From assembly GCF_001742145.1 (NCBI RefSeq), contig NZ_CP015749.1, forward strand, positions 620,001 to 684,000: a DNA stretch of 64,000 bases. The letters run 5' to 3'. Each line of letters starts with the position of its first letter. Position 1 is the first letter of the stretch. The notes beneath the pieces are model-generated. The model saw nothing but the letters and a program-made list of their open reading frames with translations, was not told the origin of the DNA and did not search any database. Both the position numbers and the translations under genes were made by a program. Positions 36,791-45,542 of this stretch are shown here, in pieces. Source of the stretch: Pectobacterium parmentieri (GTDB taxonomy: Bacteria; Pseudomonadota; Gammaproteobacteria; Enterobacterales; Enterobacteriaceae).

Positions 36791-38854
36791 ATGATGCTGC
36801 GTGATTTTCTCCACTGCCAACACCAGCAGCAACGCTATGGCATCCGGCGACTGCTGGTGCTGAGCGGTGAACCGAACTGGTGTGAAGCACAGGCGCTGGC
36901 GCTCAGTTGTCAGTCCACGGGCGACTGGCTATGGGTTAGCGAAGACGCGCCGGGTTCCGTGACTTCACTCTCCACCAGCCGAGTGCGCACGCTGCTAGGA
37001 CGGGAGTTTCTCCACGCGGTGTTTGATGCGCGTAAAGGCGTGGATGTCGAGGCGCTGGCGATGCTGTCAGGCACGCTACAGGCCGGTAGTTGGCTGATTA
37101 TGTTGGTACCGTCGTGGCCGTCATGGCCGACCTTACCCGATGAAGACAGCCTGCGCTGGAGCGAACAACAACAGCCGATTGCCACCCCGCACTTTATCCA
37201 GCATTTTCAGTGCCAGCTATTGGCCGATAAGGACGTGGTGCTCTGGCAACAGGGGACGGAATTAGCGATTCGCTCTCTCGCCGAGCGGCCCGACTGGCAG
37301 CCTGCGCATGGCGAACCGACTGTACGACAGCAGCATATTCTGCATGAACTGAGTGCCGCTGAGTCTGGCATTTTTGTGATTACCGCACCGCGCGGGCGGG
37401 GAAAATCGACGCTGGCGGGTATGCTAACGCAGCGTAGTCGCGGAACCTGCTGGATCACCGCACCTTCCCGCGTAGCGACGGATATCCTGCAACAGCATGC
37501 GCGTGCTGATGCGCAGTTTTGGGCACCGGATTCGCTATTGGCGCACTGTCGCCTTCATGGTGTACCCGATATCGATTGGTTGTTGATTGATGAAGCCGCA
37601 GCGATCCCGTCTGCTGTGCTCGCCGCGCTGCTGCCGTATTTTTCCCGTATTCTGATGACCACGACGGTGCAGGGCTATGAAGGCACCGGGCGGGGTTTTT
37701 TGCTGAAGTTTTGTGCTGTTTTGCCGCAGTGGCGGGCGTTTACGCTGGACGATCCGCTGCGCTGGGCAGTCAACGATCCGCTGGAGCGGGTGTTGGATCA
37801 GGCGTTGCTGTTCAATGAACCTACCTCGTTTCATTCTCCGCTGAGTCCTGTTGTTGGTTCGTTGGTTCTGCCCTCTGTCGAACTGGATATTCGTACTGAA
37901 CGTGCCGCCGATTGGCTAACACATCCCGAACGCCTGACATGGTGCTACGCGCTATTGTGCAGTGCGCATTACCGTACCTCGCCGCTGGATTTACGCCGCC
38001 TGATGGATGCGCCGGGTATGCACATCGCCAGCGCACAGGTAGCGGGCGAGATGTGTGGCGTACTGTGGCTGGTGGAGGAAGGTGGGCTGTCTGCCTCACT
38101 GGCTCATGAGGTGTGGGCGGGGCGACGACGCCCGCGCGGTAATCTGGTCGCCCAATCACTGGCGGCGCATGCTGGCTTGTGGAATGCACCGACGCTGCGT
38201 TCACGCCGCATCAGTAGGATTGCGGTGACATCGTCATCTCGCCGACAGGGGATAGGGCGAGCATTAACCGCCGAGCAGACACGCGAAGCACAAAAACAGG
38301 GGATGGATTACCTGTCAGTCAGTTTCGGCTATCAGCCAGAACTGTGGGCGTTCTGGCAGTCGTGTGGGTTTCAATTGGTGCGTATCGGCAGCCATCTTGA
38401 GGCCAGCAGCGGTTGCTACAGCGCGATGGCGATACTGCCGCTGAGTGATGCGGGGCATAAGCTGATGGCGCAGGGAAGTCAGCAATTAGCACGTGATTGG
38501 TATTGGCTACAGCGCATGATCCCGCTGAACCTCGCACTGCCGCAGACAGAAAATACCGCATTAGATACCGAAAGTATTACGTTACATGATGACGACTGGC
38601 GTGAACTGGCGGGATTTGCCTTTGCACATCGACCGATGGAAGCCAGCTTCGCCGCGATCTGTCGTCTGTTAGTTCACACCTCATTGCCGCTGCCTGCGCT
38701 ACGCCTGCTGGCGGAGAAACCCGGTGACGGTGAGCAAATGTCGACTATGCTGGGGCTAACGGGCAAGAAAGCGCTTTTGAAACGCTGGCGAGAAGAAACT
38801 GCCAGTGCGCTAATCGATCTCGATGTGCAACGCTGTGAGCGCTGGCGACAATGA
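36791..38854 (+). CDS. tmcA: tRNA(Met) cytidine acetyltransferase TmcA
   Basis: Makes N4-acetylcytidine at the wobble base of elongator tRNA-Met, using ATP and acetyl-CoA. The order is an N-terminal domain (LGREFLHAVFDAR), a helicase-like module with Walker A-type APRGRGKST, the DEAA motif in LLIDEAAAIP and TTTVQGYEGTGRGF, and a GNAT module with RISRIAVTSSSRRQGIGRAL and YLSVSFGY. Its 687 residues are a little longer than E. coli TmcA. GTG-ATG-ATG occur in series at the start; the exact one is uncertain, and the ribosome site is poor. Confidence 0.94.
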   Translation: MMLRDFLHCQHQQQRYGIRRLLVLSGEPNWCEAQALALSCQSTGDWLWVSEDAPGSVTSLSTSRVRTLLGREFLHAVFDARKGVDVEALAMLSGTLQAGSWLIMLVPSWPSWPTLPDEDSLRWSEQQQPIATPHFIQHFQCQLLADKDVVLWQQGTELAIRSLAERPDWQPAHGEPTVRQQHILHELSAAESGIFVITAPRGRGKSTLAGMLTQRSRGTCWITAPSRVATDILQQHARADAQFWAPDSLLAHCRLHGVPDIDWLLIDEAAAIPSAVLAALLPYFSRILMTTTVQGYEGTGRGFLLKFCAVLPQWRAFTLDDPLRWAVNDPLERVLDQALLFNEPTSFHSPLSPVVGSLVLPSVELDIRTERAADWLTHPERLTWCYALLCSAHYRTSPLDLRRLMDAPGMHIASAQVAGEMCGVLWLVEEGGLSASLAHEVWAGRRRPRGNLVAQSLAAHAGLWNAPTLRSRRISRIAVTSSSRRQGIGRALTAEQTREAQKQGMDYLSVSFGYQPELWAFWQSCGFQLVRIGSHLEASSGCYSAMAILPLSDAGHKLMAQGSQQLARDWYWLQRMIPLNLALPQTENTALDTESITLHDDDWRELAGFAFAHRPMEASFAAICRLLVHTSLPLPALRLLAEKPGDGEQMSTMLGLTGKKALLKRWREETASALIDLDVQRCERWRQ

Positions 38855-38926
38855 GGGCTTTCTGTCCATTCGCCGGGTGATACGCCTCATCCCTGATTCC
38901 ATTGCAGCGGAGCACGCAGATTAACC

Positions 38927-39145
38927 CCCTGTCAGACCGAATGCGCTACTGGTATCCGTAAAGCCGCCGGTGGACAGGTAGCTGTATTTGAGTCCTGCAG
39001 TCAACGCGACCATTGTGTCGTGGCCGTGGTTGAATTGCCGGAAAGGGTGATGTTATTACCCGTACCACCTTTTCCTGTGTATCCGGCTAAAACCAATAAA
39101 GCCAGACCAATATGCGCAGCCAGTATGGAGCGATGGAAGGCGGTT
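38927..39145 (-). pseudogene. Possible remnant of an exported or outer-membrane protein gene
   Basis: The 494-bp gap after tmcA has no intact gene, but its minus strand reads as two protein-like pieces in different frames. The 5' piece has a signal-peptide look (KTAFHRSILAAHIGLALLV then AGYTGKGG and NITLSGNSTT) but no start codon, with a stop just before it. The 3' piece, one frame over, reads HDTMVALTAGLKYSYL, then STGGFTDTSSAFGLTGG and a stop, like the last strands of an outer-membrane barrel. A decayed, internally deleted gene would explain this; chance cannot be excluded. The right-hand 200 bp, up to 39348, show nothing else. Confidence 0.35.
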
Positions 39146-39348
39146 TTTTATGTGGAGAGCGTAGCGCTCGCGTGCTTTCTACGTATTTTTTACTGATTCT
39201 TTACGGATAGCGGAATGGCGGCGTTTTTCTTCCCCGCAGGCGTGATGTCACTACGTTGATGTTGGCACTGTGCGGTAAATGGATTCACGCAGGGTGGTGG
39301 GATCTGCTACGTTGTAGCGACCGTATTTGATTGAATCAGGATAAGCCG

Positions 39349-39576
39349 ATGCTGGAATTACGCCCTAACTGTGAACACTGTGACTGTGATTTACCGCCGG
39401 ATGCCGAAACGTATATCTGCTCCTACGAATGTACATTCTGCCCAGACTGTGCGGATTCCGTATTTCACCACGTCTGCCCCAACTGCGGTGGTGGATTGGT
39501 CAAACGGCCAGTGCGGCCGGCACGTTGTCTGGTGAACGATCCGGCCTCAACGATCCGTATTATCAAACCGCACTGA
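39349..39576 (+). CDS. DUF1272 zinc-ribbon-like protein
   Basis: A 75-residue cysteine-rich protein. The series C-x2-C in CEHCDCD, ICSYECTFCPDC and VCPNCGGGL gives paired cysteines that can bind one or two zinc ions, the DUF1272 pattern, with the family start MLELRPNCE. Function is unknown. The ATG lies 7 bp after AGGAT; the frame extends six codons upstream to a TTG without support. It lies alone between tmcA and ypfH. Confidence 0.85.
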   Translation: MLELRPNCEHCDCDLPPDAETYICSYECTFCPDCADSVFHHVCPNCGGGLVKRPVRPARCLVNDPASTIRIIKPH

Positions 39577-39740
39577 CGGTGCGCCTAGCTGATGCCCTTC
39601 TGTCATTGCAAAAAATGGAACATCTCGTTCAGTAATTCCCGATTTCTCCTGTCAGCGTGCGGCGTATAGTGAGAATTAACCGTATTTTATGACGACTGTC
39701 GGCAGATGACGCGTTCGGTGCACGACGTCAGGAGAGAAAC

Positions 39741-40358
39741 GTGAATCAAGATTATATTGTTGTTCAGCAACCCTCTGAGGTGAATCGCTTAATTCTGCTG
39801 TTTCATGGCGTGGGTGATACTGCGGCAGGTATGGCGCAAATTGGGCGCTATTTTGCTGCCGCATTACCGCAGGCGATGGTGGTCAGCATTGGTGGGCCAT
39901 TTAGTACCGGCTATGGTGACGGGCGGCAGTGGTTCTCTGTTCAGGGCGTGACGGAAGATAATCGGTTATCGCGCATTGAAGCAAACCTGCCGCGTTTTAT
40001 TGAGACGGTGCGCGATTGGCAGGAGCAAACCGGCATTAGCGCAGAACAAACCGTGCTGGTGGGGTTCTCGCAGGGGAGCATTATGTCGCTGGAGGCGCTG
40101 AAATCTGAAGCCTCACTCGCTGGACACATTATTGCTTTTAGCGGTCGCTTTGCTGTTTTACCGGAGACCGCATTTGCCGATGTTGTGGTGCATCTGATTC
40201 ATGGTGAAGCGGACGGTGTCATTGTGGTTGGGCATGCGCATGCTGCCTCCCGCCGCTTTCAGGAACTGGGGACGTTGTTTACGCTGGATAGTGTGCCCGG
40301 TGTTGGGCACGGCATTGATGAACGGATGTTGAAACAGGCATTGGCCTACCTCAAATAA
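39741..40358 (+). CDS. ypfH: Alpha/beta-hydrolase esterase YpfH
   Basis: A 205-residue carboxylesterase of the phospholipase/carboxylesterase family. The nucleophile elbow is GFSQGSIMS, the oxyanion region LLFHGVGDTAAGM, and the late Asp and His are in HGEADGVI and GVGHGIDER. GRQWFSVQGVTEDNR is shared with E. coli YpfH. It is about 27 residues shorter at the C-terminus than E. coli YpfH (232). The start is a GTG, 6 bp after AGGAGAG. The natural substrate is unknown. Confidence 0.9.
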   Translation: MNQDYIVVQQPSEVNRLILLFHGVGDTAAGMAQIGRYFAAALPQAMVVSIGGPFSTGYGDGRQWFSVQGVTEDNRLSRIEANLPRFIETVRDWQEQTGISAEQTVLVGFSQGSIMSLEALKSEASLAGHIIAFSGRFAVLPETAFADVVVHLIHGEADGVIVVGHAHAASRRFQELGTLFTLDSVPGVGHGIDERMLKQALAYLK

Positions 40359-40370
40359 AACCTATCCTAT

Positions 40371-40461
40371 TATACTCAAGCGTTTTGTGCGTTGGCTTTT
40401 CAGGCCAACGTACCGCGTTGCTCAATACACTAACGTTTTGTCATCTAATTATTTAGGGTAT
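40371..40461 (-). repeat. Degenerate ERIC-like element
   Basis: TATACTCAAGCG...TGTGCGTTGGC at the left and AATTATTTAGGGTA at the right match the two ends of a reversed ERIC, but the central conserved core is missing, so only about 91 of 127 bp remain. It follows ypfH. The rest of the gap before the chemoreceptor (to 40695) is AT-rich with no recognisable gene. Confidence 0.65.
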
Positions 40462-40695
40462 GGACGATATGCCATCAGATTATCTTATTGGTTATTTTGA
40501 TAACTAATACGGCCTGCATATATTAAATTTATAATATGTTTTCAGACGTGAGGTTTTATCCATATTAAAGATAATATAATCCATATTGGGATGTTAAATA
40601 ATATCGGCAATGTTTTGATTTGTGTTGAACGTTCAATATTTTCCTTATTTTTTCGGATATAACTATCACATCCTTATGGAAAAAGAGGGTGTGCC

Positions 40696-42366
40696 ATGTT
40701 TAAGCGTATTAAAGTCATTACCATCCTTGTTATTCTCTTGTTTGTATTAGGTGTATCTCAATTTTTAACCGGGGCGCTATCCGTTCGGGCATTGATGAAC
40801 GATAAAGACAGTTTCCTTGTTTCTCAACGCTCTAACCAGAATGTGGCCGCCTTTACCGATGCCTGGATTATGATGAATCAGACACGCATCGCGATTGGTT
40901 CTATTATACAAAACATGATGATGGGAAATGCGGATAAAGAAGCTATGCAGGCACTCTTACAGCAGGCGAAATCGCAACTGGTCGCTTCAGAGAGTAGCTA
41001 TAAATATTATTTGTCCCTGCCTAATACGCCCGGATTGGATGAGTCATTATCTAAAAAGCTTGAGGAGAGTTATACCGCCTACGATAAGTTGCTGAATGAC
41101 ATTGTTGATTCGCTTTCCGGTGGGCTAGCGGGGGCAGCGATGAAATTGAGCAGTGGGGCGACGCCGTTTAACGTGGCGATGCAGGATGCCTATATTACGT
41201 GGCGTGCGGCCCAAAACCAGTTGTCGGACGATGGCTTACAGGAAAACCACGTCGCGTTTGAAACGATGCTGTGGCTTTTAGGCGCACTCTCCGTGGTTGT
41301 CGTGCTGGTGATTATCCTCAGTTGGATCGGATTGCAGCGTATTCTTTTACATCCGCTGCGCACGCTCATGCGGCATATTAGCGCCATTGCCGAAGGTAAT
41401 CTGACGTTGCATATTGATGCTAGCGGGCGTAATGAGATGAGCCAACTGGCGGCGGGTCTGCACCATATGCAGCAGTCATTAACCCGTACCGTGAGTTTGG
41501 TGCGCGACAGTTCCCACTCCATTCACTCGGGTGCCAGTGAAATTTCAGCGGGCAGTCATGATCTGTCTTCGCGCACGGAGCAACAGGCCGCCTCGCTACA
41601 GGAAACCGCTGCTAGCATGGAACAACTTACCTCAACGGTGAGGCAGAACTCAGACAACGCGCGTCAGGCCACGCTGCTGGCAAAAAGTGCGTCAGAGACG
41701 GCGAATAAGGGTGGGGTTGTGGTCAATAACGTCGTGAAAACGATGGATGAGATCTCTGATAGTTCACGAAAAATCGCCCACATTACCAGCGTGATTGATG
41801 GTATTGCTTTCCAAACCAATATTCTGGCGCTGAATGCGGCGGTTGAGGCTGCGCGTGCCGGGGAGCAGGGACGTGGCTTTGCCGTGGTAGCAGGTGAAGT
41901 ACGCACACTGGCACAGCGCAGTGCGCAGGCCGCAAAAGAGATCAAAGTGCTGATTGACGATTCGGTTAGCCGTTCCAATACCGGTTCTTTGCAGGTAAAA
42001 GACGCGGGCGAGACGATGAAGGAGATCGTCAGTGCCGTGAGCCGGGTAACGGATATCATGGGAGAAATCGCATCGGCCTCGGACGAGCAGAGCCGGGGGA
42101 TCGATCAGGTCGGGCAGGCGGTGAATGAAATGGATCGCGTCACGCAGCAAAACGCTTCGCTGGTTGAGGAATCGGCTTCTGCCGCAGCGGCATTAGAAGA
42201 GCAGGCTAGATTTTTGCAGAACGCCGTTGAGGTGTTCAAAATTAATCAGTCGGCTGCGCAGGAACCGCGTGTGGCGAGTGCCCCTTCTCCGGCTGCATTA
42301 CCGAAATCGCTTCTGCCTAAACCCACGTCAGCCGGATCATCGAATGCGAATTGGGAAACGTTTTAA
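40696..42366 (+). CDS. Methyl-accepting chemotaxis protein
   Basis: A 556-residue transmembrane chemoreceptor. TM1 spans about residues 7-29, a four-helix ligand domain (about 30-190) of the Tar/Tsr type follows, then TM2 (about 192-213) and a HAMP domain. The signalling tip is IDGIAFQTNILALNAAVEAARAGEQG. Methylation helices flank it, and the C-terminal pentapeptide NWETF docks CheR and CheB. The ligand cannot be read from sequence. It is convergent with the catabolic cluster to its right, so the receptor may sense that cluster's substrate; this is inference. I found no convincing FliA promoter. Confidence 0.94.
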   Translation: MFKRIKVITILVILLFVLGVSQFLTGALSVRALMNDKDSFLVSQRSNQNVAAFTDAWIMMNQTRIAIGSIIQNMMMGNADKEAMQALLQQAKSQLVASESSYKYYLSLPNTPGLDESLSKKLEESYTAYDKLLNDIVDSLSGGLAGAAMKLSSGATPFNVAMQDAYITWRAAQNQLSDDGLQENHVAFETMLWLLGALSVVVVLVIILSWIGLQRILLHPLRTLMRHISAIAEGNLTLHIDASGRNEMSQLAAGLHHMQQSLTRTVSLVRDSSHSIHSGASEISAGSHDLSSRTEQQAASLQETAASMEQLTSTVRQNSDNARQATLLAKSASETANKGGVVVNNVVKTMDEISDSSRKIAHITSVIDGIAFQTNILALNAAVEAARAGEQGRGFAVVAGEVRTLAQRSAQAAKEIKVLIDDSVSRSNTGSLQVKDAGETMKEIVSAVSRVTDIMGEIASASDEQSRGIDQVGQAVNEMDRVTQQNASLVEESASAAAALEEQARFLQNAVEVFKINQSAAQEPRVASAPSPAALPKSLLPKPTSAGSSNANWETF

Positions 42367-42420
42367 CCGAGGAGTTGTGCTGCTGTTCCCCAGTTAAAAC
42401 AATAAAAACCGTCCGTAGAG

Positions 42421-42525
42421 CGGTAGTAACGGATAGATCGTAAAGACGCTGTAAACACATCCCTGTGCGCTCGGCTTGCGCCATCCCTGGCGCAAACGCT
42501 TTACTCTTCTATTCCGTTACTACCG
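42421..42525. repeat. 105-bp palindromic element
   Basis: The 12-bp arms CGGTAGTAACGG (42421-42432) and CCGTTACTACCG (42514-42525) are perfect inverted copies. Inside them the symmetry continues imperfectly (ATAGAT..GTAAAG against CTTTACTCTTCTAT), and the centre has its own stem TTGCGCCA..TGGCGCAA. It lies between two convergent genes, the chemoreceptor and the thiolase. It could form a cruciform or a bidirectional terminator, or be a MITE-like repeat. Confidence 0.8.
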
Positions 42526-42601
42526 TTTTCGTTCTGCAAATAGGTTTGTCGACGGTCAGATTACTTTATTTTCTGACACACGTTTCGACCAACAACCCGC
42601 T

Positions 42602-43780
42602 TTAAACGCGCTCGACGATCATGGCGATACCTTGCCCGCCGCCGATGCACAGCGTCGCCAACCCCAGCGTTTTGTTATAGCTGTGCAGCGCATGTACCAG
42701 CGTAACGAGAATACGGGCACCGCTCGCGCCGATAGGGTGACCCAATGCAATCGCACCGCCGTTAACATTCACCTTTTCTGGGTCTAGTTGGAGATCGCGC
42801 TGTACGGCTAGAAACTGCGCGGCAAAGGCTTCATTGGCTTCGATCAGGTCAATATCGCCGATCGTCAACCCAGCCTTGATCAGCGCTTTCTGCGTCGCCG
42901 GAATTGGCCCCAGCCCCATGACTTCACTCGGTACGCCAGCCGAAGCCCAGCTACGGATACGCGCCAGCGGGGTAATACCCTGTTTTTTCGCTTCGGATTC
43001 ACGCATTAACACCAGCGTCGCGGCGGCATCGTTAATGCCGGATGCGTTGCCAGCGGTGACGGTGCCATTCGCGGAGAATGCCGGACGTAACGCTGTCAAC
43101 GACGCCAGCGTGGTGTCTGCGCGAGGGAATTCGTCCCGATCGAAAATCCGTGTCTCTTTTTTGCTACGCAGCGACAGTGGGGTAATTTCGACTTTGAAGC
43201 GACCCGCTTCAATCGCGGCGACCGCTTTCTGCTGCGACGCCAGCGCCACCCGATCCTGTTCTTCTCGCGTGAGCTGATAGCGCTCGGCGATATTTTCCGC
43301 TGTGGTGCCCATGTGGTAATCGTTAAACGCACACCACAGACCATCTTTAATCATGATGTCAACGAGCTTGCCGTCTCCCATGCGGTAACCGTGGCGCGCT
43401 TTTTCCAGCAGGTAAGGCGCGGCGCTCATGTTTTCCATCCCGCCGGTCACGCAGACCTGATTATCGCCGGACAGAATAGACTGTGCGCCCAGCACAACGG
43501 CCTTCAGGCCGGAGCCACATACTTTGCTGATGGTCAGTGAAGGAGTTTCAAAAGACAGACCGGCAGCTTGGCTGGCCTGATGCGCGGGGTTTTGTCCCAG
43601 ACCGGCTTGCAGCACGTTGCCGAGAATCACTTCATCGATCGCCAGCGTATCCGGCAGCGTCGACAGGCAGTCGCGGATGGTGGCAGAGGCCATCTCGATA
43701 GCAGAGGTGTTGGCCAGACTGCCTGCAAATTTACCAATTGCGGTGCGCTTGGCATTAACAATAACAATGGAGTCGTTCAT
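42602..43780 (-). CDS. Acetyl-CoA acetyltransferase (degradative thiolase), AtoB-like
   Basis: Cleaves a beta-ketoacyl-CoA with CoA to release acetyl-CoA. The nucleophilic Cys88 is in [12 protein letters not shown]; the His and second Cys of the active site are in [12 protein letters not shown] and CIGGGQG. At 392 residues it is a standard thiolase. It is the last gene of the leftward cluster, 11 bp after the CoA-transferase B subunit. Together they would activate and cleave a beta-keto acid. Acetoacetate is the simplest candidate, but longer or dicarboxylic keto acids are possible. Confidence 0.93.
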   Translation of the reverse strand: MNDSIVIVNAKRTAIGKFAGSLANTSAIEMASATIRDCLSTLPDTLAIDEVILGNVLQAGLGQNPAHQASQAAGLSFETPSLTISKVCGSGLKAVVLGAQSILSGDNQVCVTGGMENMSAAPYLLEKARHGYRMGDGKLVDIMIKDGLWCAFNDYHMGTTAENIAERYQLTREEQDRVALASQQKAVAAIEAGRFKVEITPLSLRSKKETRIFDRDEFPRADTTLASLTALRPAFSANGTVTAGNASGINDAAATLVLMRESEAKKQGITPLARIRSWASAGVPSEVMGLGPIPATQKALIKAGLTIGDIDLIEANEAFAAQFLAVQRDLQLDPEKVNVNGGAIALGHPIGASGARILVTLVHALHSYNKTLGLATLCIGGGQGIAMIVERV

Positions 43781-43791
43781 GATCGCCTCGA

Positions 43792-44439
43792 TTAATGAAT
43801 GCTGAAGGGTTTTACATCGGCGGACACGATGAAGTTCGCCTCGGTTTTTTGGCGCAGTTCGTCCACGGTGATATCAGGGCTGATTTCAGTCAGCACCATT
43901 TGTCTATCGATAAACTGGAAGACGGCTAACTCGGTGACAACCATGCTGACTTTATTGGCGGCGGTTAGCGGGTAGGTGCATTGATGCAATAGTTTTGCAT
44001 CGCCATTTTTGGCGCAGTGCTCAAGGGCGATGATGACCTTCTTCGCCCCGACAACCAGATCCATCGCGCCGCCCATGCCTGGCACCATTTTTCCCGGTAC
44101 CATCCAGTTGGCGAGGCTGCCGTGTTCATCGACCTGCAAGCCGCCCAGTACGCAAACATCGACATGGCCGCCGCGAATCAGCGCAAAAGAAAAAGCGCTG
44201 TCGAACATTGCCGCACCCGGCACCATGCCGCATGCCTGCCCCCCGGCGTTAACCAGATTGCCATCCGGCTCGGTAACCGCACCGAGCCCCAAAAAGCCGT
44301 TCTCCGATTGGAAAGTGACTTCGATGCCATGCGGCACGTAATTCGCCACTTTGGTGGGTAAGCCAATGCCTAAATTCACCACGTCGCCGTTTTTCAGTTC
44401 CAGTGCGACGCGGCGGGCGATTAATTCTTTTGCATCCAT
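43792..44439 (-). CDS. CoA-transferase subunit B, AtoA-like
   Basis: Beta subunit of a family I 3-oxoacid CoA-transferase. The catalytic glutamate is Glu46 in QSENGFLG. The [17 protein letters not shown] and [25 protein letters not shown] blocks match E. coli AtoA. The 215 residues are standard. The start overlaps the stop of the A subunit by one base (TAATG), indicating coupled translation of the heteromer. The acid specificity (acetoacetate, succinate partner, 3-oxoadipate or other) cannot be set from sequence. Confidence 0.92.
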   Translation of the reverse strand: MDAKELIARRVALELKNGDVVNLGIGLPTKVANYVPHGIEVTFQSENGFLGLGAVTEPDGNLVNAGGQACGMVPGAAMFDSAFSFALIRGGHVDVCVLGGLQVDEHGSLANWMVPGKMVPGMGGAMDLVVGAKKVIIALEHCAKNGDAKLLHQCTYPLTAANKVSMVVTELAVFQFIDRQMVLTEISPDITVDELRQKTEANFIVSADVKPFSIH

Positions 44440-45095
44440 TATTTTTCTCCCAAATAAAGGTGATCAACCAGTGCCGCTGGGGTGACAATACATTCTGGTG
44501 CCAGTTGGCCAACCGGAATAACCTGCTCGCATTGCGCCACGACTTTCTTCGCGGCAAGCGCAATAAGTGGGTTGAAATTACGGGCGGTGAGGTGATAAAT
44601 AAGGTTTCCGCTGGTGTCGGCAATGCTGGCCTGTAATATGGCGAGATCTGCCTTAATGGGCAGTTCTAATAAATAGGTAATATCGTTAATGGTTATTTTT
44701 TGTTTATTTTCTTCGACGATTGTGCCAACGCCGGTCGGTGTCAGAAAACCGCCTAAGCCCGCGCCGCCGCTGCGAATACGCTCTGCCAACGTGCCTTGTG
44801 GAACGAGTTCTACGTCAAGTTCACCGGAGAGCATACGACGTCCGGTTTCCGGGTTCGTCCCAATATGCGAGGTAATCAGTTTTTTTACCTGACCGCTGAC
44901 AATTAACGGCCCAACACCGGTATCGACAAACCCAGTATCATTTCCAATCAGGGTTAAATCAGAGACGCCGGATTTAATGATTTCATCTACCAATAATTTC
45001 GGTGTTCCGACGCCCATAAAACCACCGAACATAATTGTCATTCCGTCGAATAAATAAGAACGAAAATGGCTGGCATCAATGACTTTATTATTCAT
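44439..45095 (-). CDS. CoA-transferase subunit A, AtoD-like
   Basis: Alpha subunit of the CoA-transferase. The family start ([19 protein letters not shown]) with the glycine-rich CoA-binding stretch, then [26 protein letters not shown] and [10 protein letters not shown], match E. coli AtoD. The length of 218 residues is typical. It lies between the AtuA-related genes and the B subunit. The 147-bp gap upstream holds a long stem-loop (45196-45232), which may set apart the stability of the two halves of the transcript. Confidence 0.92.
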   Translation of the reverse strand: MNNKVIDASHFRSYLFDGMTIMFGGFMGVGTPKLLVDEIIKSGVSDLTLIGNDTGFVDTGVGPLIVSGQVKKLITSHIGTNPETGRRMLSGELDVELVPQGTLAERIRSGGAGLGGFLTPTGVGTIVEENKQKITINDITYLLELPIKADLAILQASIADTSGNLIYHLTARNFNPLIALAAKKVVAQCEQVIPVGQLAPECIVTPAALVDHLYLGEK

Positions 45096-45195
45096 TGTGT
45101 TTTTACTCTGAAAGTTGTTGCTCTGAAAATGGCCGCACGAATCCCGCAGGTAATAAATATCTGTTAATCGTAGCGGCGAGTGTTAATTATTTAGC

Positions 45196-45232
45196 GGGAA
45201 CAGAGGTAATTAAATAACTCCCATCTGTTCCC
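45196..45232. other. Intercistronic stem-loop in the catabolic operon
   Basis: GGGAACAGA and TCTGTTCCC form a perfect 9-bp stem around a 19-base AT-rich loop that can pair partly. There is no T run after it, so it is unlikely to be a terminator; an RNA-processing or stabilising hairpin is more likely. Confidence 0.6.
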
Positions 45233-45242
45233 TATTATCGGA

Positions 45243-45542
45243 TTAAATATCGATATCCAGTATGGCTGAACTTAGTCCTTTTCCGTGCATGTCCAGCGCC
45301 AGCGAGCGGGTGACGCCGCCGCCGAGTGCGCCGTACATGACGAAGTTCAGTGCACCGATGCTGGGTAACTCATAGCGAACCACATCACCCGTCACGATAT
45401 CGGCGAACCAGGATTTCACTTTTTCGGCAGTGATCTTCTCTTTCAGCACGTCATAATCTTCTGCCCGGTAAGCAATCAGTGAAATATTGGAGGTATTTCC
45501 TTTATCGCCGGTACGAGAGTGAGCAATTTCACGCAGTTTCAT
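45243..45542 (-). CDS. AtuA-like ferredoxin-fold domain protein
   Basis: A 99-residue protein matching the small C-terminal domain of AtuA-type proteins: it starts LREIAHSRTGDKGNTSNISL and ends in a GALGGGVTRSLALDMHGK-type block. It overlaps the stop of the larger AtuA-family gene by one base. In proteins I recall from Pseudomonas this domain is fused to the large one; here it is a separate chain, probably forming a complex with its partner. Its biochemical role is not established. Confidence 0.82.
   Translation of the reverse strand: MKLREIAHSRTGDKGNTSNISLIAYRAEDYDVLKEKITAEKVKSWFADIVTGDVVRYELPSIGALNFVMYGALGGGVTRSLALDMHGKGLSSAILDIDI

Noticed and set aside
40560..40690. FliA (sigma-28) promoter for the chemoreceptor
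   Set aside because: CGGATA and TAAA-like words occur but not at the 15-bp spacing of the TAAA-N15-GCCGATAA consensus.
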